DNA of 21,157 nt. Origin: CAZFNQ01 sp964520375. GTDB lineage: Bacteria > Patescibacteriota > Saccharimonadia > Saccharimonadales > JANWIN01. This document shows, one piece after another, positions 14,102-21,157 of the stretch. The notes below the pieces were generated by a model. That model worked only from the letters and a program-made list of their open reading frames with translations, ran no database searches and was not told the DNA's origin. The stretch covers positions 1-21,157 of the forward strand of contig CAZFNQ010000010.1 of NCBI GenBank assembly GCA_964520375.1, read 5' to 3'. Each line of letters begins with the position of its first letter. The stretch's first letter is position 1. The position numbers and the translations under genes are program-made.

Positions 14102-14793
14102 AAAAAGTCTATATTATTCACGGCTGGACTTACAATCTAGATAAATGGGCAAATTTTAGCGCTGCACTCAAAGCCCGCGGCATTGATCCAATTCTTCTAA
14201 AAGTCCCGGGTTTGACCGAGCCAAGCGACAAAGTTTGGGATATAAACGGTTACGAGGACTGGCTTAACGATCAGATAAAGACTGAGACAAAGCCGATAGT
14301 TATTGGCCACTCCAATGGTGGCCGCATCGCCCTGTCGTATGTTCAAAAATATCCCGGTCGGATAAGCCAACTAATTTTAATAGATAGCGCCGGCATTGCC
14401 CACAATGAAGCTCGCTCCATTATTAAATTAAAAATTCTGAAATTCCTATCTAAAGTCGGCAAGGTATTGTCTCTCCTGCCGCCGGTTAAAAAACTTTTTT
14501 ACCGGGTTATTGGCGCTCAGGACTACTACAATGCGCCGCCAAATATGCGCCTGACCATGCAAAATATGCTTCGGGCCGATCAGCAACTGGATTTATCTCA
14601 GATCAAACTACCAGTAACTATTATTTGGGGTCAGGACGACACTGTCACACCACTTAGTGACGGCCAAAAGATGCAAGCCTTAATTAATGGCTCTAGCCTT
14701 CAAATAATTAGAGGCGGCCGCCACGCGCCTTTTAATAGTCAGCCAGATGAAGTCGCAGAAATAGTAGCCGAGGTCCTAAAAGACCAACCATGA
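14098..14793 (+). CDS. Alpha/beta hydrolase fold protein
   Basis: This is a 231-residue soluble hydrolase. VYIIHGWTYNLDKW at the N-terminus holds the oxyanion loop. The nucleophile elbow GHSNGG has Ser at about 72. The acid lies in IIWGQDDTVTP (about 180-190), and the catalytic His lies in GGRHAPF near 212. This gives a complete Ser-Asp-His triad of the esterase/lipase/acyltransferase-like superfamily; the substrate is unknown. I chose GTG 14098, which overlaps the upstream TGA by 4 nt (GTGA), over GTG 14083. Its own TGA overlaps the next ATG (ATGA). The context suggests editing or ester cleavage in envelope-precursor synthesis. Confidence 0.9.
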   Translation: MKKVYIIHGWTYNLDKWANFSAALKARGIDPILLKVPGLTEPSDKVWDINGYEDWLNDQIKTETKPIVIGHSNGGRIALSYVQKYPGRISQLILIDSAGIAHNEARSIIKLKILKFLSKVGKVLSLLPPVKKLFYRVIGAQDYYNAPPNMRLTMQNMLRADQQLDLSQIKLPVTIIWGQDDTVTPLSDGQKMQALINGSSLQIIRGGRHAPFNSQPDEVAEIVAEVLKDQP

Positions 14794-15998
14794 GCACCTT
14801 TAACTCACTTGGCTCTAACTATTCTTGGCGGTTTGTTTGGCGCAACTTGACTTCGCGCGGCTCAAAAAGCGCGACTGAACTGTTAACGGCTGGTCTGGGT
14901 CAGCACTATAGTGGCCGAGCCGTGCTAACCTACAAGGGACGAGAAGCCCTGGAACTAGCCTTAAACCAAAGTGGCCTGCCGGTAAACAGCCAAATCGGCA
15001 TTAATGGTTTTACTTGCTATGTACTCTACCAAGCGGTAGTGAACGCTGGTTATCAACCGGTTTTTATAGATATTACACCGGGACAAACTAACTTTGGACC
15101 GGCTGAGCTAAAACATACCAAAGATAAAAATCCCGGGTTAAAAGCCGTTATCATTCAAAATACCCTGGGCTACCCTGCACAGATGGCAGCTATTGCAGAT
15201 TTTTGCCGGGCTCAAGGCATCTTAATCGTCGAAGACCTGGCTCATAGTCTCGGCGCCGTATATGACAATGGCCATGAAGCCGGCACAGTCGGCAGCTTCA
15301 CAATGCTGTCTTTTAGCCGTGACAAACCACTAGATACAGTCGCAGGCGGTGCGCTAGTTGATCGGCGGCCCTTGCCGCCAAGGACCGACAGCAGCCTATT
15401 GCCAATGCCGACAATCGATTGGGGCCAGCAAACCATAAACCGGTTATACCCATTGCTGACTGGCGTAGTTAGGGCGACCTATCCCATTGGTCTAGGCCGT
15501 CTGCTTCATTTTGGGCTGCGCAAAGTCGGGCTGCTCACCAGCCCGATGGAAGATACCCGCACCGGGCTGCATAGTATGACTCCCAGCGCGCCAGCGCTAA
15601 TTCTACGCAAATGGCAGTTCAAGCAAAAAGAGCTAAGCCATCGTCGGCAAATTGCCCAGATCTACACTACAAATCTGCCAGCCGATATTCAACTGGTTCG
15701 AAAACCATCCGGCACGCCGGCTTATCTTAGGTTTCCCTTATTTATTAGCGATCCGGTCTCGCTGCATAAACTGCTAAAGCGGCACCAGATTTATATTAGT
15801 GACGCCTGGTACGATGCGCCGGTTGCTCCCAAACGCTATATGACAAGGACCATATACCAGGCTGGCAGCTGTCCAGTAGCTGAAGATTTGGTAAAACACA
15901 TTGTAAACTTACCGACCCACCGTCATATCACCCCAGAAAAAGCCGCTGATATTTGTGCTAAAATCAAGCAGTGGCAAGCATTACAGCAAAAACCGTAG
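14790..15998 (+). CDS. DegT/DnrJ/EryC1/StrS-family PLP-dependent aminotransferase
   Basis: This is a 402-residue fold-type I aminotransferase-like enzyme. GREALELAL (about 50-58) begins the PLP domain. GFTCYVLYQAVVNAGYQPVFIDI (about 73-95) matches the family's cofactor and substrate region. Asp149 in IVEDLAHSLGA contacts the PLP ring, and Lys179 in SFSRDKPLDTVAGGALV is the Schiff-base lysine. Family members aminate nucleotide keto-sugars using glutamate (for example 4-amino-4,6-dideoxy sugars), and some instead dehydrate sugars; the substrate is not visible here. It overlaps the hydrolase by 4 nt and the FemAB gene by 28 nt, so these probably work on one product. Confidence 0.88.
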   Translation: MSTFNSLGSNYSWRFVWRNLTSRGSKSATELLTAGLGQHYSGRAVLTYKGREALELALNQSGLPVNSQIGINGFTCYVLYQAVVNAGYQPVFIDITPGQTNFGPAELKHTKDKNPGLKAVIIQNTLGYPAQMAAIADFCRAQGILIVEDLAHSLGAVYDNGHEAGTVGSFTMLSFSRDKPLDTVAGGALVDRRPLPPRTDSSLLPMPTIDWGQQTINRLYPLLTGVVRATYPIGLGRLLHFGLRKVGLLTSPMEDTRTGLHSMTPSAPALILRKWQFKQKELSHRRQIAQIYTTNLPADIQLVRKPSGTPAYLRFPLFISDPVSLHKLLKRHQIYISDAWYDAPVAPKRYMTRTIYQAGSCPVAEDLVKHIVNLPTHRHITPEKAADICAKIKQWQALQQKP

Positions 15999-16996
15999 AC
16001 AAACTAACTGAGTGGGAAGATTTCTTAGCCGGCCACGACGAAGCTAATTTTTTGCAATCATGGTACTGGGGCTTGTTTCACGAACACATCGGACATAGCG
16101 TCATCCGACAAGGCTTTTATCAGGGCGACACACTCAAAGGTGTTATGCAAGCCGTAGTTGAACCGGCCCGCCGCGGCCGTCACTTGGTGATCGCTGGCGG
16201 CCCAATTCTAGACTGGCAAGATAGCGATGCCATCCAAACTTGGCTGACAACCATCAGGCAAATCGCTAAAGAGCATCAATGTCTATTCGTGCGGGTTCGT
16301 CCCCAGCTACTTGACAACGCCGATAACCGACAACTGTTTAGCACTATGGGTTTTCGCAAGTCACCAATGCATGTGACGGCTGATCTAACCAGCCAGCTTG
16401 ACTTAACTAAATCCGATGAAGATTTAAAACGGTCCATGCGAAAGGGCACCCGTTATGAATTAAATCGAGCTCGTAAATTAGACATTAAAGTTGAAACTGG
16501 TATAGACCAAAGCTACATTGATGAGTTTTACAACCTGCAACTGAAAACCGCCAAACGCCAAAACTTTGTACCATTCTCCCGTAATTTTTTATCTCAGCAG
16601 TTTATAACTTTCGGCGAGGCCAATAAAGCCTTGCTTTACCGTTCCAGCTACCAGGGTAAGCTCCTGGCTATGGCCTTTGTGATTTTTTATGGAGCTGAAG
16701 CCGCCTATCATTACGGCGCCAGCACCGAGTTAGCCCGCGAATTGCCAGGAGCTTATGCCATCCAAGCCGCGGCTATCGCCGAAGCCCGGCGGCGCGGCTG
16801 TTTGCGTTATAACCTTTGGGGTGTGACCGAACATGGTCAAACCAAACATCGATTTTACGGCGTATCGGTTTTCAAACGCGGTTTTGGCGGTGAAGACGTG
16901 GCTTACTTACCAGCCCGCGATTTAGTCATTAATAGAGCAAAGTACCAGGCCACGTATCTATTTGAAACCGCCCGCCGCAAGCTGCGCCACCTGTAA
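15971..16996 (+). CDS. FemAB/FemX-family aminoacyl-tRNA-dependent transferase
   Basis: This is a 341-residue member of the FemXAB (tandem GNAT) family. FLQSWYWGLFHEHIGHSVIRQGFYQGD (about 27-53) opens the first GNAT fold. RPQLLDNADNR and FRKSPMHVTADLTSQLDLTKSDEDLKRSMRKGTRYELNRARKLDIKVE (about 132-175) form the conserved middle segment, and AMAFVIFYGAEAAYHYGAS followed by AIQAAAIAEARRRGCLRYNLWGV is the second fold. These enzymes move an amino acid from charged tRNA (Gly, Ser or Ala) onto peptidoglycan precursors or related envelope molecules. The GTG start at 15971 lies inside the upstream gene (28-nt overlap); no better start follows. A coupled operon with a MurF-like ligase and a sugar aminotransferase supports an envelope-precursor substrate. 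Confidence 0.9.
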   Translation: MASITAKTVDKLTEWEDFLAGHDEANFLQSWYWGLFHEHIGHSVIRQGFYQGDTLKGVMQAVVEPARRGRHLVIAGGPILDWQDSDAIQTWLTTIRQIAKEHQCLFVRVRPQLLDNADNRQLFSTMGFRKSPMHVTADLTSQLDLTKSDEDLKRSMRKGTRYELNRARKLDIKVETGIDQSYIDEFYNLQLKTAKRQNFVPFSRNFLSQQFITFGEANKALLYRSSYQGKLLAMAFVIFYGAEAAYHYGASTELARELPGAYAIQAAAIAEARRRGCLRYNLWGVTEHGQTKHRFYGVSVFKRGFGGEDVAYLPARDLVINRAKYQATYLFETARRKLRHL

Positions 16997-17002
16997 GGTG
17001 AT

Positions 17003-17031
17003 TTGACCTTTATTGGCAGCTGCGTTATGGT
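17003..17031 (+). promoter_or_regulatory. Promoter of the polysaccharide deacetylase gene
   Basis: -35 TTGACC (17003-17008), an exact 17-nt spacer and -10 TATGGT (17026-17031). The predicted start is about 17038, downstream of the in-frame GTG at 17032, so translation more likely begins at GTG 17041. Confidence 0.6.
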
Positions 17032-17040
17032 GTGGACACC

Positions 17041-17913
17041 GTGAGAGTGGTCAACTCATCCCGGTTATGGGATAACCGTGATATTGCTGCGCCATCGCCT
17101 TTTTACCTTGTGCCGCGCATGATAGCCGCCGGTGTGGTCGTGGGATTAATCCTAGTATTTGTTATTTTGAATGCCAACCATAAGCCGACTCGACACCCGG
17201 TCACAATATCTACAAGTCAACAATCGACAATCATTACCGGCGCCAATGGACTGTTATTTAGTCCCAGCCAGCCACCGCCGTTCACTCTAGCGATTTTGCG
17301 TCAACTATCTCCGCCGCCGAACTGCGCTAAAGTCGCTTGCCTAGCTCTGACATTTGACGATGGCCCCAACCCGGCTAGCACACCAATAATTCTTGATTCC
17401 CTTGAAGCCGCCGATGCGCATGCCACATTTTTTGAAATCGGCCGCTATATTAAAGGCAACGAAAGTTTGCTGCTGCGCATGAGCAGGGATGGTGACGATA
17501 TCGGTAATCACAGCTGGTCCCATCCCGACTTTACTAAGCTCACGCCCCCACAAATACGCAGTCAAATTAACAAAACCCAGCGCGCGGTTACTAATTTAGG
17601 TCTTAGCGCACCTAAAATGTTTCGCCCGCCGTATGAATATTTTCAGCTCTCAATGCTTCGCTATATTAAAATGCCAGTCATACTTTGGAACGTTGACCCC
17701 AAGGATTGGGCCCAAAAAAAATCATCCAGTGTGGCTAGGATTGTCGAACAGCAAGCTCGACCCGGAGCAATAATAGTCATGCACGATAAGACCACGACCG
17801 CCGACGCCCTGGCAAAAATACTGCGAGACCTAGCCCCAAAATACCAATTTGTCAGCGTTAGCGAACTACTCAACCTAAAAGCCCGGTCCAGAGGTATTTA
17901 TATCGGTTTATAA
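17041..17913 (+). CDS. Membrane-anchored NodB-type polysaccharide deacetylase (CE4)
   Basis: This is a 290-residue protein. A signal anchor spans about 24-46, a linker follows, and the NodB domain starts near residue 95. Motif 1 is TFDDGP with catalytic Asp106 and metal Asp107. The metal histidines are HSWSH (157, 161), motif 3 is RPPYEY (about 195-200), motif 4 is VDPKDW (about 218-223) and motif 5 is IVMHD (about 249-253). All catalytic motifs are present. CE4 enzymes remove N- or O-acetyl groups from peptidoglycan or surface polysaccharides outside the membrane. Two Cys just before motif 1 could form a disulfide. It is separated by 44 nt and its own promoter from the FemAB operon. The start choice is based on that promoter. 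Confidence 0.93.
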   Translation: MRVVNSSRLWDNRDIAAPSPFYLVPRMIAAGVVVGLILVFVILNANHKPTRHPVTISTSQQSTIITGANGLLFSPSQPPPFTLAILRQLSPPPNCAKVACLALTFDDGPNPASTPIILDSLEAADAHATFFEIGRYIKGNESLLLRMSRDGDDIGNHSWSHPDFTKLTPPQIRSQINKTQRAVTNLGLSAPKMFRPPYEYFQLSMLRYIKMPVILWNVDPKDWAQKKSSSVARIVEQQARPGAIIVMHDKTTTADALAKILRDLAPKYQFVSVSELLNLKARSRGIYIGL

Positions 17914-17915
17914 AG

Positions 17916-17944
17916 ATGACAACAGAGGTTGTTTATCTTATAAT
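17916..17944 (+). promoter_or_regulatory. Promoter of leuS (near-leaderless)
   Basis: -35 ATGACA (17916-17921, five of six consensus), an exact 17-nt spacer and -10 TATAAT (17939-17944). The predicted start is about 2 nt before the leuS ATG at 17953. An imperfect 10-bp hairpin (17915-17936) overlaps it. Confidence 0.75.
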
Positions 17945-17952
17945 GACTCTAA

Positions 17953-20391
17953 ATGAGACGCTATAACCCCAAGGCAATTGAGCCCAAATGGCAAAAAAAA
18001 TGGGCCCAGGAAAGCATTTACCAAGCCACCGAAGATCCAGCCAAGCCCAAACGCTACGTGCTGGAGTATTTTCCCTATCCCAGTGGTGCGGCCATGCATG
18101 TCGGTCATGTCCGCAACTACACGATAGGAGATGTTATTGCCCGCTGGCGGCGAATGATGGGCGACAATGTGCTGCATCCCATGGGCTGGGACGCCTTTGG
18201 TCTGCCGGCTGAAAACTACGCCATTAAAACCGGCATTAGCCCCCAACAAGCCATCAAGCAAAACACTACCAAGTTCAAGCAGCAGCTTATGCAAATGGGC
18301 TTTGGTTATGACTGGTCCCGCGAAATTAACAGCAGTGACCCGAGTTACTACAAATGGACGCAGTGGTTCTTCTTGTTACTATTCAAACGCGGACTGGCCT
18401 ATCAACAAGACAGTCTGCAGTGGTGGTGCCCCTTTGATAAAACCGTACTGGCTAACGAGCAGGTGGAAAACGGCCGCTGTTGGCGCTGTGGCCATGAAGT
18501 TGAGAAAAAAGCCTTAAAACAATGGTTCTTCAAGATTACCGACTACGCCGATAGACTGGCCGACGATCTGGATAATCTGGATTGGTCCGATGCAATCAAA
18601 GCTATGCAGCGCAACTGGATCGGTCGCAGCGTCGGTGCCGAAGTAGATTTTAGGATTGACGGCAGTTCCAGCACTATCACAGTCTTCACGACCCGGCCTG
18701 ATACGTTGTTTGGGGCGACGTTCATGGTTTTAGCCCCGGAACATCCGCTAGTTGACAGAATTACAACCGACGAGCAGAAGGATAAAGTCACCAATTATAT
18801 CAAAGACGCTCAAAAAAAGTCAGATATTGAACGCCAGGAAACTGAGACCGATAAAACCGGAGTATTTACCGGTGCTTACGCCATTAATCCTGTAAACAAT
18901 GAAAAGATACCTATCTGGGTGGCCGATTACGTACTGATGGGCTACGGAACCGGCGCCATTATGGCCGTACCAGCCCATGATGAGCGCGACTGGGAATTTG
19001 CAACCAAGTTTAAGCTCCCAATCAGGGAAGTAGTCAAGAAACCCAAAAGTTTTAAAGGTTGCTACAGCGGCGAGGGCGAAATGGTAAACTCAGCTGACTA
19101 CGACGGACAAGCCTCCGAAGGGGCCCGGGAAAAAATTGTTGAGGACTTAGTTGGGCATGCAGTAGCCCGCGAAAAAGTAAACTACAAAATTCGGGACTGG
19201 TTAATTAGCCGCCAACGCTACTGGGGCGCACCAATTCCAATTATTCATTGCCCCAAAGATGGAGCTGTGCCTGTCGCGGAAGAGGATTTACCAGTAGTCT
19301 TACCCGAAGTAAAAAGCTATGAACCCAGCGGTGATGGCCGTAGTCCTCTGGCCCTAGTGCCGGAGTTTGTTAACACTACTTGTCCTAAATGTGGCGGTCA
19401 GGCCCAGCGCGAAACCGATACCATGGACGGGTTTGCCTGCAGTAGCTGGTATTTCCTACGCTTCGCCGATCCGCATAATAATAAGGCTCCCTTCGATAAG
19501 CAAAAAGCTGCCTTTTGGCTGCCTGTCGATGATTATATCGGCGGTGCCGAACACGCTGTTATGCACCTGCTGTATGCCCGTTTTTGGACCAAAGTTATGT
19601 TTGACGAAGGTCTAATAAACTTTGACGAGCCATTTACCAGTCTGCGCAACCACGGCATGATACTGGCCCCGGATGGCCGAAAGATGAGCAAAAGCTGGGA
19701 CAATGTTATTGCCCCGGACGATTTAATAGACCAAGGCTACGGCGCTGACACGGTTCGGATTATGGAACTCTTCATAGGTCCTTGGAATCAATCGGCTAAC
19801 TGGAGTGTCGAGGGCATGGCCGGCGCTTTCCGCTTCTTGCAGCGGGTATGGACACTGGCGCATGAATACGGGGACAACCAAAGCAGGAGCCAAAGTAAGA
19901 CCAGCGAGCTTAAGCCACTGCGACACCGGACAATTGCTAAAGTCAGCCATGATCTCGAAGACATGGGTTATAACACCGCCATCGCCACGCTTATGGAATA
20001 CGTCAATAAACTCTATAAAATCAAGGTTCGGGATAAATTTGCCGACAAAAAGCAGTGGGAGGCAACCTTCAGGGATCTAATACTCATTTTGGCACCCTTC
20101 GCCCCCTATATTAGCGAAGAGATTTGGCAATCCGTGCTAAAAAACAAAACCTCAGTTCACACGGCCGCCTGGCCAGTCCACGATCCCAAGTATTTAATAA
20201 GCGACAGTATGACTATCGTAGTGCAGGTAAATGGCAAAGTCCGCGCCAATATTAAATTACCAACTGACACTAATGAAAAACAGGTTATATTAGCCGCCGG
20301 GAAAGATAAAAAAGTAACAAGCTACACTAAGGGACACAAAATTAAAAAAACCATCTACGTGCCAGGCAAACTAGTCAACTTTGTAATCTAG
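17953..20391 (+). CDS. leuS: Leucine-tRNA ligase
   Basis: This 812-residue class I synthetase charges tRNA-Leu. Order of motifs: PYPSGAAMHVGH (HIGH-type HVGH at 49-52); zinc domain WWCPFDKTVLANEQV with CWRCG at about 155-180 (cysteines kept); editing domain CP1 with TTRPDTLFGATFM (about 248) and GTGAIMAVPAHDERDWEFA (about 332); DYIGGAEHAVMHLLYARFW (about 530); KMSKS at 577-581; anticodon-binding and C-terminal domain with VQVNGKVRANI. Length and order fit bacterial LeuRS. The gene has its own promoter, a very short 5' leader and no Shine-Dalgarno. Confidence 0.98.
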   Translation: MRRYNPKAIEPKWQKKWAQESIYQATEDPAKPKRYVLEYFPYPSGAAMHVGHVRNYTIGDVIARWRRMMGDNVLHPMGWDAFGLPAENYAIKTGISPQQAIKQNTTKFKQQLMQMGFGYDWSREINSSDPSYYKWTQWFFLLLFKRGLAYQQDSLQWWCPFDKTVLANEQVENGRCWRCGHEVEKKALKQWFFKITDYADRLADDLDNLDWSDAIKAMQRNWIGRSVGAEVDFRIDGSSSTITVFTTRPDTLFGATFMVLAPEHPLVDRITTDEQKDKVTNYIKDAQKKSDIERQETETDKTGVFTGAYAINPVNNEKIPIWVADYVLMGYGTGAIMAVPAHDERDWEFATKFKLPIREVVKKPKSFKGCYSGEGEMVNSADYDGQASEGAREKIVEDLVGHAVAREKVNYKIRDWLISRQRYWGAPIPIIHCPKDGAVPVAEEDLPVVLPEVKSYEPSGDGRSPLALVPEFVNTTCPKCGGQAQRETDTMDGFACSSWYFLRFADPHNNKAPFDKQKAAFWLPVDDYIGGAEHAVMHLLYARFWTKVMFDEGLINFDEPFTSLRNHGMILAPDGRKMSKSWDNVIAPDDLIDQGYGADTVRIMELFIGPWNQSANWSVEGMAGAFRFLQRVWTLAHEYGDNQSRSQSKTSELKPLRHRTIAKVSHDLEDMGYNTAIATLMEYVNKLYKIKVRDKFADKKQWEATFRDLILILAPFAPYISEEIWQSVLKNKTSVHTAAWPVHDPKYLISDSMTIVVQVNGKVRANIKLPTDTNEKQVILAAGKDKKVTSYTKGHKIKKTIYVPGKLVNFVI

Positions 20392-20429
20392 CTGTACCTT
20401 AATCTCTCATTCCTGATAGGCTTGCCACA

Positions 20430-20435
20430 TATAAT
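20430..20435 (+). promoter_or_regulatory. -10 box of the 97-aa hypothetical gene
   Basis: A TATAAT predicts a start near 20442, giving a 17-nt leader before ATG 20459 and excluding the in-frame TTG at 20450 as a good start. Confidence 0.4.
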
Positions 20436-20458
20436 ATTTTTGACTATTCTTGGTGAAC

Positions 20459-20752
20459 ATGACTACAGATGACAATGAGTTCACGCATTGGGTAGACCCC
20501 GATATCCTAGCCGAGTACGATGGTAAGGACATAGGTTATGATCGGGAATCCGAGCAAGAGTTTAAGGAATTCTTTGAGTCCAGTTGGCCTGATCCTAAAT
20601 ATGACGATATTAGAGAACATTGGGATCCACTGATTCATGATGAAGAACCCAAGGGCCGGTTATATGGGAAAATTGCTCTATGGAGTCTTGTCCGGTTGCG
20701 GGCTATAAAGTCCGGTAAGCCACTAAAGATTGATAGACAGTCCGAAATTTAG
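20459..20752 (+). CDS. Hypothetical protein, 97 aa
   Basis: This is a very acidic small soluble protein (Asp/Glu-rich for about 70 residues: DPDILAEYDGKDIGYDRESEQEF) with a short basic helical tail (LWSLVRLRAIKSGKPLKIDR). I do not recognise the family. Starts possible in frame are TTG 20450, GTG 20453 and ATG 20459. I choose ATG because the -10 TATAAT at 20430-20435 puts transcription start near 20442 and GGTG lies just upstream. It ends 33 nt before the rpmF promoter. Confidence 0.65.
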   Translation: MTTDDNEFTHWVDPDILAEYDGKDIGYDRESEQEFKEFFESSWPDPKYDDIREHWDPLIHDEEPKGRLYGKIALWSLVRLRAIKSGKPLKIDRQSEI

Positions 20753-20784
20753 TTGCAAACCATCCAAGTTAGACACCAATATGC

Positions 20785-20813
20785 TTGAGTTTTATCTGTT
20801 AGTCAGCTACAAT
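20785..20813 (+). promoter_or_regulatory. Promoter of rpmF-nusB
   Basis: -35 TTGAGT (20785-20790), an exact 17-nt spacer and -10 TACAAT (20808-20813). The predicted leader is about 41 nt. Confidence 0.7.
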
Positions 20814-20843
20814 AGGGTGCAAGTTATTAGCCTAAAGACAGTT

Positions 20844-20860
20844 AGGAGAGTTATTCTCTC
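20844..20860 (+). promoter_or_regulatory. Hairpin covering the rpmF ribosome binding site
   Basis: The Shine-Dalgarno AGGAGAG (20844-20850) overlaps the hairpin GAGAG-TTATT-CTCTC (20846-20860), which ends on the base before the ATG. When folded, most of the ribosome-binding site is paired. Confidence 0.5.
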
Positions 20861-21010
20861 ATGGGTAAACCCAAAAAACGTACCAGTCCCCGCCGGACCG
20901 GCAGTCGTCGTAGCCATTTGGCTCTGAAGCTAGCCAGGCAAGTCAACGCCAAGTCACCTATTAAGGTATATACGACCCGCCGCGAATCCGGCAAGGTCAA
21001 AGCCCAGTAA
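20861..21010 (+). CDS. rpmF: Ribosomal protein L32-like, without zinc-ribbon cysteines
   Basis: This is a 49-residue, strongly basic protein. The N-terminal half, KPKKRTSPRRTGSRRSHLALK, matches the L32 pattern P-K-x-x-T-S-x-x-R-x-x-x-R-R-x-H. In most L32 proteins a CxxC...CxxC zinc ribbon follows; here the second half (VNAKSPIKVYTTRRESGK) contains no cysteine at all. Cysteine-free L32 paralogs are known in bacteria that adapt to zinc limitation. The ATG has the Shine-Dalgarno AGGAGAG 10 nt upstream. nusB follows 37 nt later, a pairing consistent with a ribosome/rRNA transcription unit. Confidence 0.85.
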   Translation: MGKPKKRTSPRRTGSRRSHLALKLARQVNAKSPIKVYTTRRESGKVKAQ

Positions 21011-21047
21011 AACCTGGGTTGTTTAGCAAAGTAAACGGAACTTAACA

Positions 21048-21157
21048 ATGAGTGCTAACCGACATCTAGGCCGCATAGTCGCACTGCAAACACTTTACGA
21101 GCAGGAATTTCGCTACGAATGTGGTGATCGCAGTGTAGACCTAGATGAAATTTTAGC
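21048..21157 (+). CDS. nusB: Transcription antitermination protein NusB (5' part only)
   Basis: The first 36 codons are present and the right edge cuts the gene. RHLGRIVALQTLYEQEFR matches the first helix of NusB (R-x-x-A-x-Q-x-L-Y), which binds boxA RNA with S10 to keep rRNA transcription from terminating early. It lies just after the L32 gene, on the same strand, with no own promoter evident. Confidence 0.85.
   Translation, partial: MSANRHLGRIVALQTLYEQEFRYECGDRSVDLDEIL

Noticed and set aside
17915..17936. Hairpin at the leuS promoter as a T-box or leader attenuator
   Set aside because: It overlaps the -35 and lies upstream of the predicted transcription start, so it cannot be part of the leuS mRNA. 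As a terminator for the deacetylase gene it lacks a T-run.

Overview
This window looks like chromosomal DNA from a small-genome Gram-positive-like bacterium. The best guess is Patescibacteria/CPR, perhaps Saccharibacteria (TM7), and this is inferred rather than proven. The reasons are: short hypothetical proteins mixed with dense 4-nt-overlap operons; many genes with a -10 box about 7 nt before the start codon (leaderless mRNAs); envelope enzymes of Gram-positive type (FemAB, MurF-like); a WhiB-type Fe-S regulator of the kind known from Actinobacteria; a NAD-dependent DNA ligase and a ribosomal protein L32 that have both lost their zinc-binding cysteines; and standard use of UGA as a stop. No rRNA or other decisive marker is present.

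Layout. 1-220: divergent tRNA-Phe(GAA) (cut by the left edge) and tRNA-Gly(GCC), each with a clear promoter. 327-5564: a loose accessory stretch of small or secreted genes. It holds a membrane-anchored small protein, a DUF4389 membrane protein, a RibD-C/DHFR-like reductase, two leftward hypotheticals, a membrane-anchored GH10 xylanase-like glycosidase and two small unknown proteins. Two diverged copies of a decayed gene fragment (about 781-925 and 2811-2924) flank the DUF4389/reductase block. 5596-5766: tRNA-Cys(GCA) and tRNA-Leu(UAA). 5831-10219: lemA-htpX-membrane protein-ligA, the last three overlapping or closely spaced. 10279-11702: an unknown leaderless gene, a candidate small structured RNA with its own promoter and a terminator, and a leftward tRNA-Ala(CGC)-whiB-tRNA-Ala(GGC) group.

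11754-17913: an envelope region. It contains a membrane-anchored lipoprotein-like protein, a 37-nt hairpin resembling an alanine tRNA acceptor minihelix, then a translationally coupled operon (MurF-like ligase, alpha/beta hydrolase, DegT-type aminotransferase, FemAB-type aminoacyl-tRNA-dependent transferase), then a membrane-anchored NodB polysaccharide deacetylase. Together these suggest synthesis or aminoacylation of an amino sugar or peptidoglycan-like polymer and its surface modification. 17953-21157: leuS, a small unknown gene, rpmF and the start of nusB.

Most notable signals: the promoter-plus-structured-RNA at 10886-11024, the Ala-minihelix-like hairpin at 12712-12748 directly before a tRNA-dependent envelope operon, paired changes at the tRNA elbow in tRNA-Gly and tRNA-Cys, zinc-site loss in LigA and L32, and WhiB between two tRNA-Ala genes.
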